A stretch of 64,000 nucleotides of DNA from Diphasiastrum complanatum (lineage: Eukaryota; Streptophyta; Lycopodiopsida; Lycopodiales; Lycopodiaceae), in assembly GCA_029204225.1 (NCBI GenBank), contig CM055094.1:22256657-22320656 (forward strand). The letters are read 5' to 3'. Positions 1 through 9,560 of the stretch are shown here, in pieces (within the stretch, counting starts at the first letter, position 1; each line of letters opens with the position of its first letter). A program made the translations under genes and the position numbers. Below the pieces are notes generated by a model. That model had not been told where the DNA came from, ran no database searches, and was given only the letters and a program-made list of their open reading frames with translations.

Positions 1-284
1 ATGGAGATTGTCAACAATAGGATTGAAAAGAACATTGTTAGTATTGAATATGCACAAGCCTCACAATCACAAATGATTAGGTGTTATGATCTGATCCAAA
101 ATAGTTTCTTTTCAGCCTCTGATCTTCAATAGACCTGAAATATGCTTTTGATCCACAAGTTCAACTCACAAAACAAAGGTTAGTAAGATTTGATCAACAA
201 AGCAATGCAAAATCATGCTAGAACTTGATCAAACATCCAAATATCACCAAAAATGGAATACTTACTGTAAATAGAAGCCAACCA

Positions 285-296
285 GCTCTGATACCA
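285..296 (-). other. A2 primer-binding site (initiator tRNA-Met)
   Basis: Reads GCTCTGATACCA on the plus strand, so TGGTATCAGAGC on the element strand, directly next to the LTR end. This is the classical plant copia primer site for reverse transcription from initiator tRNA-Met. Confidence 0.9.
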
Positions 297-951
297 TGTG
301 AAAAATACAGATCCTAAGTGGATCTAAACTCCAAGATCATTGGCTTGAATGCTTGCACTCCAAACTACATAAGCTAGGAATTGGCAACACATTCTATGCT
401 ACCTAGAATGCAAAGAACTTGATCAAAAAGCATTTATCACAAATGGAAACTTCCATAAACATCAAGTGCGGCCCAAAATAGCATTATACAGTCCATAATA
501 CATCAGCCTATCACTTTTGGAAAGCACCTAAGATCATACACAATAGCTTGAAGACAATACACACAACAATGCTCTCAATGGAGGAAGAAACAATGACAAT
601 GATCTATTGATCTCAATGAAGCATACAAAAGGTTTCTCCAACCTGTTCTCCACGACTTCCCTACTATTTATGGATGAGGAAGATGACTCTCTCTCCTCTC
701 TCTAGAAGGTACTTGACCCTAGATATTCCCTATATAGGAAAAATAGCTAAAAATGGCTTATATGACCAAAATACATCAAAATGGTCTCATTTTGAAGGGT
801 ATGAAGTTTGACACTTCATCATACTGAAAAAATACAGTAAATAAAAACATTGTGGCCTGGTTCACACGTGTGAAACTCCAGAACCAAAACTATTTACAAT
901 TTTAGCCAATTTAGGCCTCAAACTAGCTAGGAAATGTTGACAATTTTCACA
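297..951 (-). repeat. A2 5' LTR, 655 bp
   Basis: TG...CA-bounded LTR, the same length as both LTRs of the complete family A copy (51211-51865 and 56987-57641). It contains the palindrome TCACACGTGTGA at 862-873 and a TATA-like CCTATATAGG on the element strand near 730. Confidence 0.93.
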
Positions 952-1800
952 TGCAACACATGACATGGGACGCTCAGGCATTGGGATGTTGGACTGCCTT
1001 AACGGGCCTCCAACAACAACTCCACCAGATGCTCGATGAACAAGCTACCGAGAAGTCTCGAGGCCAATTGGTGGCAGGGCAAAGGTTGCAGGCCTTGACT
1101 GATCAGGTCGCACAATTGAAAAGAGAGAATGAAAAAGAGAGGATAGAGAACCAAACATAGGTCCAAGAACTCAAGGACCAACTGAAGAAAGCAGACCAAG
1201 TGGCTCAACAAGATACATAGCTCGTGTCCAAACTTCAAACCGAGCTCAACCAAGAAAAGACCATGCGACAAACGTACCAATCAAACCGCCAGCACCTAGT
1301 GCTGAAACAGAAGACATTAGAGTAGGAGCGTGAATCTCCCAGAGCCAATGACAGATCGCTCAACAACTATATCTGCGCCTTGTAGCACAAGGTTGCAAAA
1401 GATAAGATGGAGATGTAGAGAGCCCAGGCCAACTTCGCAACCCAACAGGTGACCCTAGAGCTCAAGGTCCAGCAAGCAGATCGGCAAGTGAAGGCCATCC
1501 AAGTTGCACTAGATCAGATGGTCTCGTCGCGAAAGAAGATGAGACACCGGCCGTCCAGAAACTCTAGAAAAATGGGCCGAGTACTACAAAGACCAATTTG
1601 TGCGAGCATTCCAAATCTATCAGGACCAATCCAAACTTCATGATGCTATGTTCACCTCTAAAGACAGGAGCTGGCAACTCTACATGCCGCACTCCAAGAA
1701 GACAAGCAAGCACTCAAGTCTATCGAAGGTCAGCTGCAAACCTTGAAGAAGCAGTTCATTGCCGTTCTAGAGTTCTCCACTGCTCTAGACGACAATTTAC
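952..1800 (+). pseudogene. Coiled-coil ORF of element J, broken by stops
   Basis: Frame starting MQHMTWDAQALG is rich in Q, K, E and L with heptad-like spacing (for example QLKRENEKERIENQ), typical of a long coiled coil. The frame is interrupted by TAG codons where neighbouring codons are glutamine (near 1158, 1218, 1325, 1383 and 1415). The 1415 TAG is CAG in the right arm, so at least one stop is a C-to-T change made after the duplication. Function unknown; accessory proteins of some plant gypsy elements are coiled-coil proteins, but no family match is claimed. Confidence 0.55.
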
Positions 1801-2078
1801 TTTTAACTTTTCAATATCTCATTATACTAGCTTTTTATTATTTTTCTCTGCCTTTCCCGACTTTCCCCCCTCTCTAATTCCAACATCATTCCCATTTATC
1901 AGGTTGCATCAGAGGCAAATTAATTTTTTTTTTGTTTTTGCCGTCCCTACTGGCTTTGTCTAGGTTAAGGATTTTGGCTATTTTTGTGATGTTTTCGGGA
2001 GTCCTCCATTCCGTTTTGTAGCAGGCCTTTGTGCCATCATCAATTTTTCGCACGATTGACGCTTCCAATTGGAGCTAG

Positions 2079-2889
2079 ATCACATGCATCAACCCCCTCT
2101 CTTTGTTCCACCTCAATACGTGTAAGAGTACCAGCCATCAGGAGCAAAGAACTTGTCTGATGCCCTCGCAGAGCACATCAAGCACTGCCACACCACTGCC
2201 ACCACCCTTCTAGAAGCCCTTCATCTCACATATAACGAGCTCTGGACCCTATACTATGACTGCCACCAATACCATCCCGCCACCCTCATCATCTGTTACA
2301 ACATGGCCTTGGCACATTATAGTGCCATTGTCCAAGATCCATCCATCCACCATCCGTGCTCCATCTCTGACTTTTCCTTCATAGAATCCGCCTCCACCAT
2401 CGACTACCAGCAACTTTAGCTCACTTTCTCACATTTTGACCTCCAAACTAGCGGAGATTGCACCTTCGACCATGATCTCTAGTATGCCACTCAAGTCGAA
2501 GCCACCACCTCTTTTCATATCGAACATTCCCGAGTTTGAGATCACATCTCCTCCTCATGGATCCTCACCACCTTGCGCCATCTCGCCTCCCATCATCTCT
2601 TCGCCCCCCAAATCTGATCTTCCATCCACCTCCGCCGTTCCTCCTCGCACCGTGGACAACCTCGCTGATCTTGTGGTGGTACACAAGCACTGGTACCATA
2701 AGGTCTGGTCGATACCTGACTCAGTCAGCTCTCTGCGTCCATGAATATCCAGATATCAAGACAAGGGATGGCTATAAATTACCTAGAAAGCTCAAGGAGC
2801 TCCTCAAGAAACAACTAGAGTGGAGGAAGACGGTACTTTTGCGTAACCCAGAGCTGGTAAAAGGGTATCTTGCAGCTCCTATAGTTTAA
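2079..2889 (+). pseudogene. Proline-rich ORF region of element J
   Basis: Overlapping open frames: 2153-2419 (histidine-rich, with HIKHCHTTATTLLEALHLTY), 2436-2744 (proline and serine rich) and 2536-2889 (ending in a basic segment with KLKELLKKQLEWRK). The right-arm copy (60947-61772) joins these frames differently because of small indels, so the original reading frame is uncertain. It lies between the coiled-coil ORF and the J LTR. No known domain was recognised; it is probably an accessory ORF of the element and not a host gene. Confidence 0.4.
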
Positions 2890-3864
2890 AGGCATATCCA
2901 TCGTACCATCCAATGCCTAGAAGAAAATCTTGGTCAGCATTGAAGACTCCAAGTGTCGAGGCCTAAATTGGCCATTAATAAGATCAGATAAGTGTTGAAG
3001 CACAACGGGCGATTTCCAAAGGGCCTTCAACCGCTTCATGACTGAAACGACTAACTCTCCAGATCTCATCATACTAGAAGCTCAATTATAATGTGGAGAC
3101 ACTGCTGACAGCTGCAAAAGTGGTTACATGGTGGGACATGTGCTTTGGTGAATACTGTTTCAATCCGAACAAAGCCTTCAAAGCACCGGCCATCGTTGAC
3201 GGCCATTGTTGATCGAATCCCCTTTAACCGGACCTACCATCACCTATCTGCTACATCATTTGTTAATATAGCAAGGTTGGAATGATGGCATAGGACGGGA
3301 TTCCTGGGGAATATGCACCCGATGTTCGGCCCAATCCGCTCACAATCTATAACTCGCAGCACATTGTGTTTCCATTTCGTCCGCGTAGTTGCTAAAACCC
3401 ATTGAAAGATCCGCGATGTCAAAGATACAAAGGGCCAACAACTAGAGCAGGCTCCATGAAGCACGTTTCACCACCTTCGTGTATCATTTTCTTTAGTAAC
3501 AAAAAAAAAAAAGAGAAGAAAGAAAGAAAAAGAGAGAAAAAGAAGTACTGAAAAAGTATCAAGGAACTCATTTTTATTTTCTTGTTTTTCACCATTAATT
3601 CAATTTTTTTCTTTCTTATTTTTATTTATTCATATATATAATTATTTTTCATTTATCTATTTGTACATACACCTTCTTTGTTTTCCCCCCCTCTACAACT
3701 CAATTTTGTTGCCAAATTTTTTTCTTCTCATCACTTTTCGCCAAATCTTTTTCCCCTCTTGTCTATACCTCTTTTTTCCCTTCCTTTCGCAACGGTCTCA
3801 CATCGCCACGCATGCAACCACCAATGACATATGTAAGTGCCAAGGGATTGTCACCAAATTTGTA
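2890..3864. other. J untranslated stretch, no gene seen
   Basis: Noncoding region between the J ORFs and its LTR. A 74-codon minus-strand frame (3240-3464) is also open in the right arm (60372-60596), but this is expected from recent duplication. An A/T-rich, microsatellite-like stretch follows at about 3490-3780. Confidence 0.5.
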
Positions 3865-3873
3865 GTGGGAGCT

Positions 3874-4553
3874 TGTTAGAGGATTCTGGTGAAAATTTTT
3901 CTAACGGATTCCAGATGCCAAAAAGAGCCTAATGGATATCAAGTGAAGGAATCAAGCCACCAAACTACATTAAGGAGCATTGACAAATAAGAAGATTTGG
4001 AATCCAGATTTACTAGGAACACCAATATCAGAAGGTTGATGAGACCAATGAGCAAAAAGAAACCCTAGCGCCTCCCCAACATATTTTACGTCGACGAGAA
4101 CAAAAGCATCGCCAAGTCAATTTAATGACTTAGATCTAAATTGTAATATAACGTCAAACACCCTTAGAAGGTGCATTGTACTTGTAAGCCAAGGGCACGT
4201 GAAATAGAATTAGATCTATGCTCCAATGGGCCAAAAACAAGAAAGGACCCAAGTAGTATTAAATGCATTTTGGCTTATAACTTTTTAAGATAGCCAAGTT
4301 CGTATGGCACATGGTTTTTGGGTGAACCAAAAACCCTAACCCTAGCTTTGTCTATAAGTAGGGATGTGACACCATTTTGGATTCACTTTTCATTTGTAAG
4401 AATAGAGATTGAGAGAGAGAGAGAGAGAGAGAGAAGAGAAGCCTCCTCCTCCATTTTTCTTACTTTTGTGAAGCCTTTCTATTTTGCCATTGTATGCTTG
4501 ATTGTGGATGTATGAAAGTTTGATTGTAGTTTCTTAATCATGCTATCACATAT
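3874..4553 (+). repeat. J 3' LTR, truncated by E insertion
   Basis: Begins TGTTAGAGGATTC directly after a purine tract (AGTGGGAGC, 3864-3872). It holds a TATA-like box at 4351-4360 (TCTATAAGTA) and a short GA run at about 4408-4434. It stops at 4553 where E begins; CATAT at 4549-4553 is the E target site. The right arm carries the same LTR at 59280-59963. Confidence 0.7.
4351..4360 (+). promoter_or_regulatory. TATA-like box in J LTR
   Basis: TCTATAAGTA in the middle of the LTR, followed about 60 bp later by a GA-rich tract. The position fits the U3/R boundary of a plant LTR promoter. Confidence 0.5.
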
Positions 4554-4943
4554 TGTTGAATTCACACGTGTGGGATGCCCTACACATGTACTTTTGATCT
4601 CCTAAGCCCAATAATATCATAAAGATCTGACTAGCATTGATTGACAATAGGAAAGCTGATCATACAAGAAATATTATTGTGTTACAAGCAAGATCTGTCA
4701 ACAAAACATGAAACTAAGTGTAATAAATGTCTCAACTCGGCTAGAGAGAGAAAATGAAAGTACAAGCTCGAGTAGAGAGAGAGGGCACAAAGAGCTTAGT
4801 CTCCAAATTTGCATTACACACAAATTTCATCATCTTCTCAATGAGATTACATCACATATATATAGATCCATGGACTCTCCTCCTACTTTGAGTTGAATTG
4901 GAGTTATGAATCCACCTCTCAAGCTATCTAGACTTATTCAAGC
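4554..4943 (-). repeat. E 3' LTR, first part
   Basis: Starts TGTTGAATTCACACGTG and matches 19798 onward. Interrupted at 4943 by element F. The remainder is 9320-9542, for a total of 613 bp, the same as the right-arm LTR (58667-59279). Confidence 0.9.
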
Positions 4944-5763
4944 TGTTGAATTTCACACGTGTGGATTGTCCACTACATGTACTTGTGATCTCCTAAGGTG
5001 TGTAGATGCACCAAGATCAAGACTAGATTGAGATTCAAGATCTATCTTTGATTCTATGGCAAAAACACACTACTACATGCATTCAATCACTTCCAACTCT
5101 CACTCACACGTGTGGGAAGTGTTCCAAAAGTATTCTAAGTAAAAACAAGCTGCTCTCCTCGGGTAGAGAGAGAAAAACCATCATGAGATCTCGGGTAGAG
5201 AGAGAAAGCTAGAAATTCAATGACACTCAAAATCCACTCAATCTCAAAATCAATTAGATCCAAAAGGAGGAGCACAATGATACTAATAGATTCATGAGCT
5301 ACCACTATGCTTAACTATGATTGGATCACACTTTGCCACCTCTTAATCCTATTGGACCATTGATCCATGCACCTCTAAATTCTATTGGACTATATCCAAG
5401 CACACCTCAATTTTCTATTGGACCTCACAAGGTTCCACCTCTAAATCCTATTGGACCTCTTAAGCTTCATCAAACAAAAGCATGACACTTGTCTACACTC
5501 TAATTGGCACAAGTTTGGCTCTATTTTGGCTCAATATTGGCATTACAAGTGGAAATGGATAATTTGCCATCTATGCCAAATTTGACCCTATCAACATCCT
5601 ACACCTAAATGCTTGACTATGAAATTCTATGAGACCCCTATATCAAACATTTTGATTTACTTTACAATTCTCCACACGTGGGAACATCCTCCACACATGT
5701 GAGATTCACTTACAAACTTCTATCATAAAAAATACCAAGCTAGATTTTTGCCAATTTCTCACA
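4944..5763 (-). repeat. F 3' LTR, 820 bp
   Basis: TG...CA bounded, followed on the plus strand by CTCCTCCTCA, the complement of a GA-rich polypurine tract. Contains several CACGTG-centred palindromes (about 4953, 5106 and 5674). Confidence 0.88.
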
Positions 5764-5780
5764 CTCCTCCTCAAAAAATA
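5764..5780 (-). other. F polypurine tract
   Basis: On the element strand the sequence before the 3' LTR reads TTTTTTGAGGAGGAG, the expected plus-strand priming site. Confidence 0.7.
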
Positions 5781-5889
5781 GCTTGGAAAGGTACTAGATC
5801 ACTTGAGAAGTTTGTAAATATTTTTGAGTGGATCCTTTGGTATGCATAAGAAGTGAAGATCAGCCAAGGGATCCATCATAGCAGCACCC

Positions 5890-7998
5890 TCACCATATCC
5901 ATGATAAGATCTCTTTGGTAGAGATCTCTTGCCAATGCCCTTGAAGAGTGCTCCACCAATATGCCACTATTATCATGGGCTTCCTCCATGCTTGATGATG
6001 ATCTTTGCCTTGAAAGTTCCACTTGCATGATGGATGCACCATAAATAGAGAAATCTGAGGCTTCCAAGCCTCATAAGGATTATGGAGATCAAGATCATAA
6101 GATGTGAAACTATGATGATTATCAAGATTATGCTTTCTAGCTTGACTAGTCCACATACAATGAACTATATCCATGATGGATCTAGTCTTGATATCAAAGA
6201 CTATCTTGATCTTTTTTAGGCTAGTTACTCTCTCAAGGATGTAAGTGTCCACTTTGAATGCTTCACTTAATCTCAAGAGGAGTTTACAATTTGCCTCAGA
6301 ACATGTGAAAACATGATTTTCAAAAAAGTGAGTACCAAGCTCAATCTTGTTCTTACTAGAACCAAGAGCATACTTTTGACAATACAATATCTTGCTTTCA
6401 AAAAGTATTGGAAACACATCTAAGTCAATAATGACAAGAAACATGTCCATACCATAAGCATCATACAAAACCAGTATAGCTTTTCTTGAACTTTGAGATC
6501 CAAAAAATTCAATGAAGCAAGATAGCATTTCAAGCAAAGGAAGAGAAGCATATATGAATGTGTTGTAGTAGATACAACATGAAAGATGCCCCTCTTTGCC
6601 ATGTAAGGTGAGCCATAAAGACTCGGCCATGCATCTTGAAGATCTTCTTGAAATCATATGAAGAAGAAACTCCTCCTCACACATTGGCCCCATCATAACT
6701 TGAATACCTTCAAAAAGGATAACTTGTGATGCTTCTTGAGAAGCCTTGATCTCGGCCACTTCCAAGATTGAATCTTCATGCAATATGACATCTCTATTCA
6801 CGATCACATTTGAAATAGAGAGTGTAAAGACACTAAAGGCCTCCTTGATGGATAAGTATCCAATCATGATCCATGAGCTTGGATCATCCTTCCTTCTTGT
6901 TTCCAAGGGAATATGTGCAAAGCAAGCACTACCAAGTTCACTAAGGTGATCAACCTTAGGCTTCATCTTGAATAACACTTCATATGGTGCTATTCCTTCA
7001 AGAGCTCCAATACTCCTCAAAGCTTTGATCTTCAATGAGAATTTCTTCTCAACATATGCTTTGAATAATAAGGAATAATCATACACCATAATACTTGAAG
7101 AGAGAAGATATGTGCATCTTGTGTAATCCTCCTCCTTTGAAATATTGAAAATATAAGAAACATCAAGAGAGTTTGCACTCTCACTTGGATCCAATTTGTA
7201 GATGCCTTCAAATCTTGATCCATATGCAAGGATCTCACCATCCTTCTTAATCACACAATTGTCAATATTGAAATTGACATCAAAGCCACTATCAAGAAGT
7301 TGGCCAACACTTAAGATGTTCTTTGTAAGCTTTGGGACAAAAAGAACATTGTTGAGAAAGAGATCTTTAGAAGATGCAAGCTTCAAGGGAATAATCCCTA
7401 CTCCTTCAATATTGCACTCATGCTTACTTGCAAAGTATATGGTCTTCTTGACTCCATCATAAGGCATGATAGATGAAAAAAAGTTCTTGGAGCCACACAT
7501 ATGTGAAGATGCTCCACTATCAATATACCATGAGTCATCCTTGTTGAAGGTGGAAGAGGAGAAGCTTGATGCCATAAGAGAGCCTTCTCCATCACTTGCA
7601 ATATAGTCTTCTTTCTCATTGGTGATGTTGGCTTGATTGAGTTGATTCTTCTTCTTGAAGCAATTGGTGGCATAATGGCCTTTCTTGCCACAATAAAAGC
7701 ACTTGATCATCTTCTTCTTGAGATTTGAATTAGAAGCATGAGAGGTATCCTCCTCCTCTCCATCTTGGTCTTTAGCTTTGTCATTAGAGAAGTGATGGTG
7801 TTGCTTCTTACTCCTCTCTTTGTGCTTGGCAAATAGAACTTTGCCATCATCATGATTGAGTGATAGCTTGTCCATCCTCAAGAGTTTGTACTCTTGTCTT
7901 GATTCTTCAGAAATAAGCACACTTTGAAGGGCCTCCAAACTTGGTAGCTCCTCCTTAATAGCATAGGATTGGACAAGGTTGTCATATTCATCTCTCAA
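5890..7998 (-). CDS. F gag C-terminus, protease and chimeric tail (702 codons)
   Basis: Continues the gag frame after one stop near 8014. Order of parts: end of capsid; CCHC knuckle CFYCGKKGHYATNC (about residue 100); protease WYIDSGASSHM (about 157); integrase pre-domain; then two in-frame deletions that remove the HHCC zinc module and the Asp/Asp/Glu catalytic residues but keep the flanks (KALRS, then PYEVLFKMKPKVDHL). The last 270 or so codons do not look like integrase, reverse transcriptase or RNase H. The frame stays open for 702 codons, which is unusual for decayed transposon sequence. It may encode a gag-protease product of a non-autonomous element; the tail is unidentified. Confidence 0.6.
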   Translation of the reverse strand: MRDEYDNLVQSYAIKEELPSLEALQSVLISEESRQEYKLLRMDKLSLNHDDGKVLFAKHKERSKKQHHHFSNDKAKDQDGEEEDTSHASNSNLKKKMIKCFYCGKKGHYATNCFKKKNQLNQANITNEKEDYIASDGEGSLMASSFSSSTFNKDDSWYIDSGASSHMCGSKNFFSSIMPYDGVKKTIYFASKHECNIEGVGIIPLKLASSKDLFLNNVLFVPKLTKNILSVGQLLDSGFDVNFNIDNCVIKKDGEILAYGSRFEGIYKLDPSESANSLDVSYIFNISKEEDYTRCTYLLSSSIMVYDYSLLFKAYVEKKFSLKIKALRSIGALEGIAPYEVLFKMKPKVDHLSELGSACFAHIPLETRRKDDPSSWIMIGYLSIKEAFSVFTLSISNVIVNRDVILHEDSILEVAEIKASQEASQVILFEGIQVMMGPMCEEEFLLHMISRRSSRCMAESLWLTLHGKEGHLSCCIYYNTFIYASLPLLEMLSCFIEFFGSQSSRKAILVLYDAYGMDMFLVIIDLDVFPILFESKILYCQKYALGSSKNKIELGTHFFENHVFTCSEANCKLLLRLSEAFKVDTYILERVTSLKKIKIVFDIKTRSIMDIVHCMWTSQARKHNLDNHHSFTSYDLDLHNPYEAWKPQISLFMVHPSCKWNFQGKDHHQAWRKPMIIVAYWWSTLQGHWQEISTKEILSWIW

Positions 7999-8013
7999 GC
8001 CATTGAGAATGAC

Positions 8014-8463
8014 TTAGACTAGCTCACTTTGATTGATTGAGTCACCAATACATGCAAGCTCCCTATGAATATCCTTGACTCTCAAAACATAATTAGATGC
8101 ACTCTCATCACTCTTTTGACTACTTTGGAATATTTGATTTCTAAGAGTGAGGAGCCTAGAGGTGTTCTTAGCCTCATAGATGGACTTGAGACAATCCCAA
8201 GCTTCCTTGGATGTAGAACAATCACCAATCTCCCTCAATATCTCATTAGAGACATTCATCTTAATGTAGTGGAGAGCCATCCTAGCTCTCTTCTTGTATT
8301 TTTGTACTTCTTGAAGGACTTGAGGCTCCTCCTCAATCCCAAGTACAATGTCCATCACATCTTGGAGTATCAAGATGGACTCCATCCTCAACTTCCATAT
8401 TGAATAATTGGAAGTAGACAATCTCTCACTTGGTTGCAACAAGTATGAACTCATTGAAGTCAT
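8014..8463 (-). CDS. F gag N-terminal part (149 codons)
   Basis: Copia capsid protein starting MTSMSSYLLQPSERLSTSNY, with the conserved WKLRMESIL and EAWDCLKSIYE segments of plant copia gag. It ends at a TAA in phase with the 5890-7998 frame; relatives have a glutamine codon there (ELVQ), so a CAA-to-TAA change probably split gag. Gag would form the cytoplasmic virus-like particle that packages element RNA. Confidence 0.75.
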   Translation of the reverse strand: MTSMSSYLLQPSERLSTSNYSIWKLRMESILILQDVMDIVLGIEEEPQVLQEVQKYKKRARMALHYIKMNVSNEILREIGDCSTSKEAWDCLKSIYEAKNTSRLLTLRNQIFQSSQKSDESASNYVLRVKDIHRELACIGDSINQSELV

Positions 8464-8597
8464 GTAAAGTGGAGATAAATAAAAGTTATGAACAAAAAAT
8501 GTTGCTTCTCTCTCACTATAGGATCCAATAATGGTGTGCTACCATCTCCTATGCAAGATCTTGCAACAAACTGTGAGATGATTCTCACTAGCTATCT

Positions 8598-9314
8598 TTT
8601 GATTCTATGGCAAAAACACACTACTACATTCATTCAATCACTTCCAACTCTCACTCACACGTGTGGGAAGTGTTCCAAAAGTATTCTAAGTAAAAACAAG
8701 CTGCTCTCCTCGGATAGAGGGTGAAAAACCATCATGAGCTCTCGGGTAGAGAGAGAAAGCTAGAAATTCAATGACACTCAAAATCCACTCAATCTCAAAA
8801 TCAATTAGATCCAAAAGGAGGAGTACAATGATACTAATAGATTCATGAGCTACCACTATGCTTAACTATGATTGGATCACACTTTGCCACCTCTTAATCC
8901 TATTGGACCATTGATCCATGCACCTCTAAATTCTATTGGACTATATTCAAGCACACCTCAATTTTCAATTGGACTTCACAAGGTTCCACCTCTAAATCCT
9001 ATCGGACCTCTTAAGCTTCATCAAACAAAATCATGACACTTGTCTACACTCTAATTGGCACAAGTTTGGCTCTATTTTGGCTCAATATTGGCATTATAAG
9101 TGGAAATGGATAATTTGCCATCTATGCCAAATTTGACCCTATCAACATCCTACACCTAAATGCTTGACTATGAAATTCTATGAGACCCCTATATCAAACA
9201 TTTTGATTTACTTTACAATTCTCCACACGTGGGAACATCCTCCACACATGTGAGATTCACTTCCAAACTTCTATCAGACAAAATACCAAGCTAGATTTTT
9301 GCCAATTTCTCACA
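8598..9314 (-). repeat. F 5' LTR, truncated
   Basis: Matches 5045-5763 of the 3' LTR but lacks the first hundred bases (plus-strand order). It joins directly to the gag leader remnant at about 8597, so a post-insertion deletion removed the LTR inner end and the primer-binding site. Confidence 0.8.
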
Positions 9315-9319
9315 CAAGC

Positions 9320-9542
9320 CACCTCAATATGTCGAATTGTGCCACCTAGTCTTTTCATGCATTAAATGTGGCATGCAAAGTACAAATGGCAATTCCTATG
9401 GTAGCTCGAGTTTCTACTTCTACCTACCTTGAATATTTTATTCTAAGATGGGTCTTTACGAAGCCAAAAGAGCTCAATTCATATTTGGCATTTTTCAAAC
9501 CCCTACTTACAACATTAGATAGATTTTTCCAATATTTTGACA
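9320..9542 (-). repeat. E 3' LTR, second part
   Basis: Continues the LTR after F, ends CAATATTTTGACA, and is followed by CTCCTCCTAAAAA, the complement of the E polypurine tract. Confidence 0.9.
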
Positions 9543-9560
9543 CTCCTCCTAAAAATGTAT

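Larger units (their letters stand above)
1..951 (-). mobile_element. Copia family A, second copy (A2), 5' end only
   Basis: Right-hand (5') end of a minus-strand Ty1/copia element: part of the untranslated leader (1-284), the primer-binding site and the complete 5' LTR. It matches 56691-57641 of the complete family A element at a constant offset, with only isolated substitutions noticed (for example near position 534), so the insertion is recent. The rest of the element, including gag-pol, lies off the left edge of the window. It sits inside the left inverted-repeat arm; the matching unoccupied sequence is near 62872 in the right arm. Confidence 0.93.
952..4553 (+). mobile_element. Element J, left copy (3' part with LTR)
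   Basis: A degenerate LTR element read on the plus strand: coiled-coil pseudogene, then a proline-rich pseudogene, an AT-rich untranslated stretch, a purine tract and a 3' LTR that E interrupts at 4553. No gag, protease, integrase or reverse transcriptase is visible. It could be a large non-autonomous element, or the extra-ORF 3' region of a Tat/Ogre-type gypsy element whose pol is missing; the second idea is inference. An inverted copy occupies 59280-62872. Confidence 0.6.
4944..9314 (-). mobile_element. Element F, non-autonomous copia with internal ORF
   Basis: Inserted in the E LTR with a perfect 5-bp target-site duplication CAAGC (4939-4943 and 9315-9319). The 3' LTR is 820 bp (4944-5763). 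The 5' LTR is truncated (about 8598-9314), because roughly 100 bp at its inner end, the PBS and the leader are deleted. The internal region encodes gag, a zinc knuckle, protease and fragments of integrase, but no reverse transcriptase or RNase H. LTR copies differ at many positions, so it is older than A, D and H. Gag and protease resemble E, so F is probably an E-family derivative. Confidence 0.88.

Noticed and set aside
285..296. GCTCTGATACCA strings as tRNA gene pieces (also 17446, 19786, 39727, 56975)
   Set aside because: Only about 12 bp match initiator tRNA-Met and each abuts an LTR, so they are primer-binding sites.
3240..3464. 74-codon frame conserved in both inverted arms (60372-60596)
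   Set aside because: The arms are recent duplicates, so conservation of an open frame is not evidence of selection; no domain seen.
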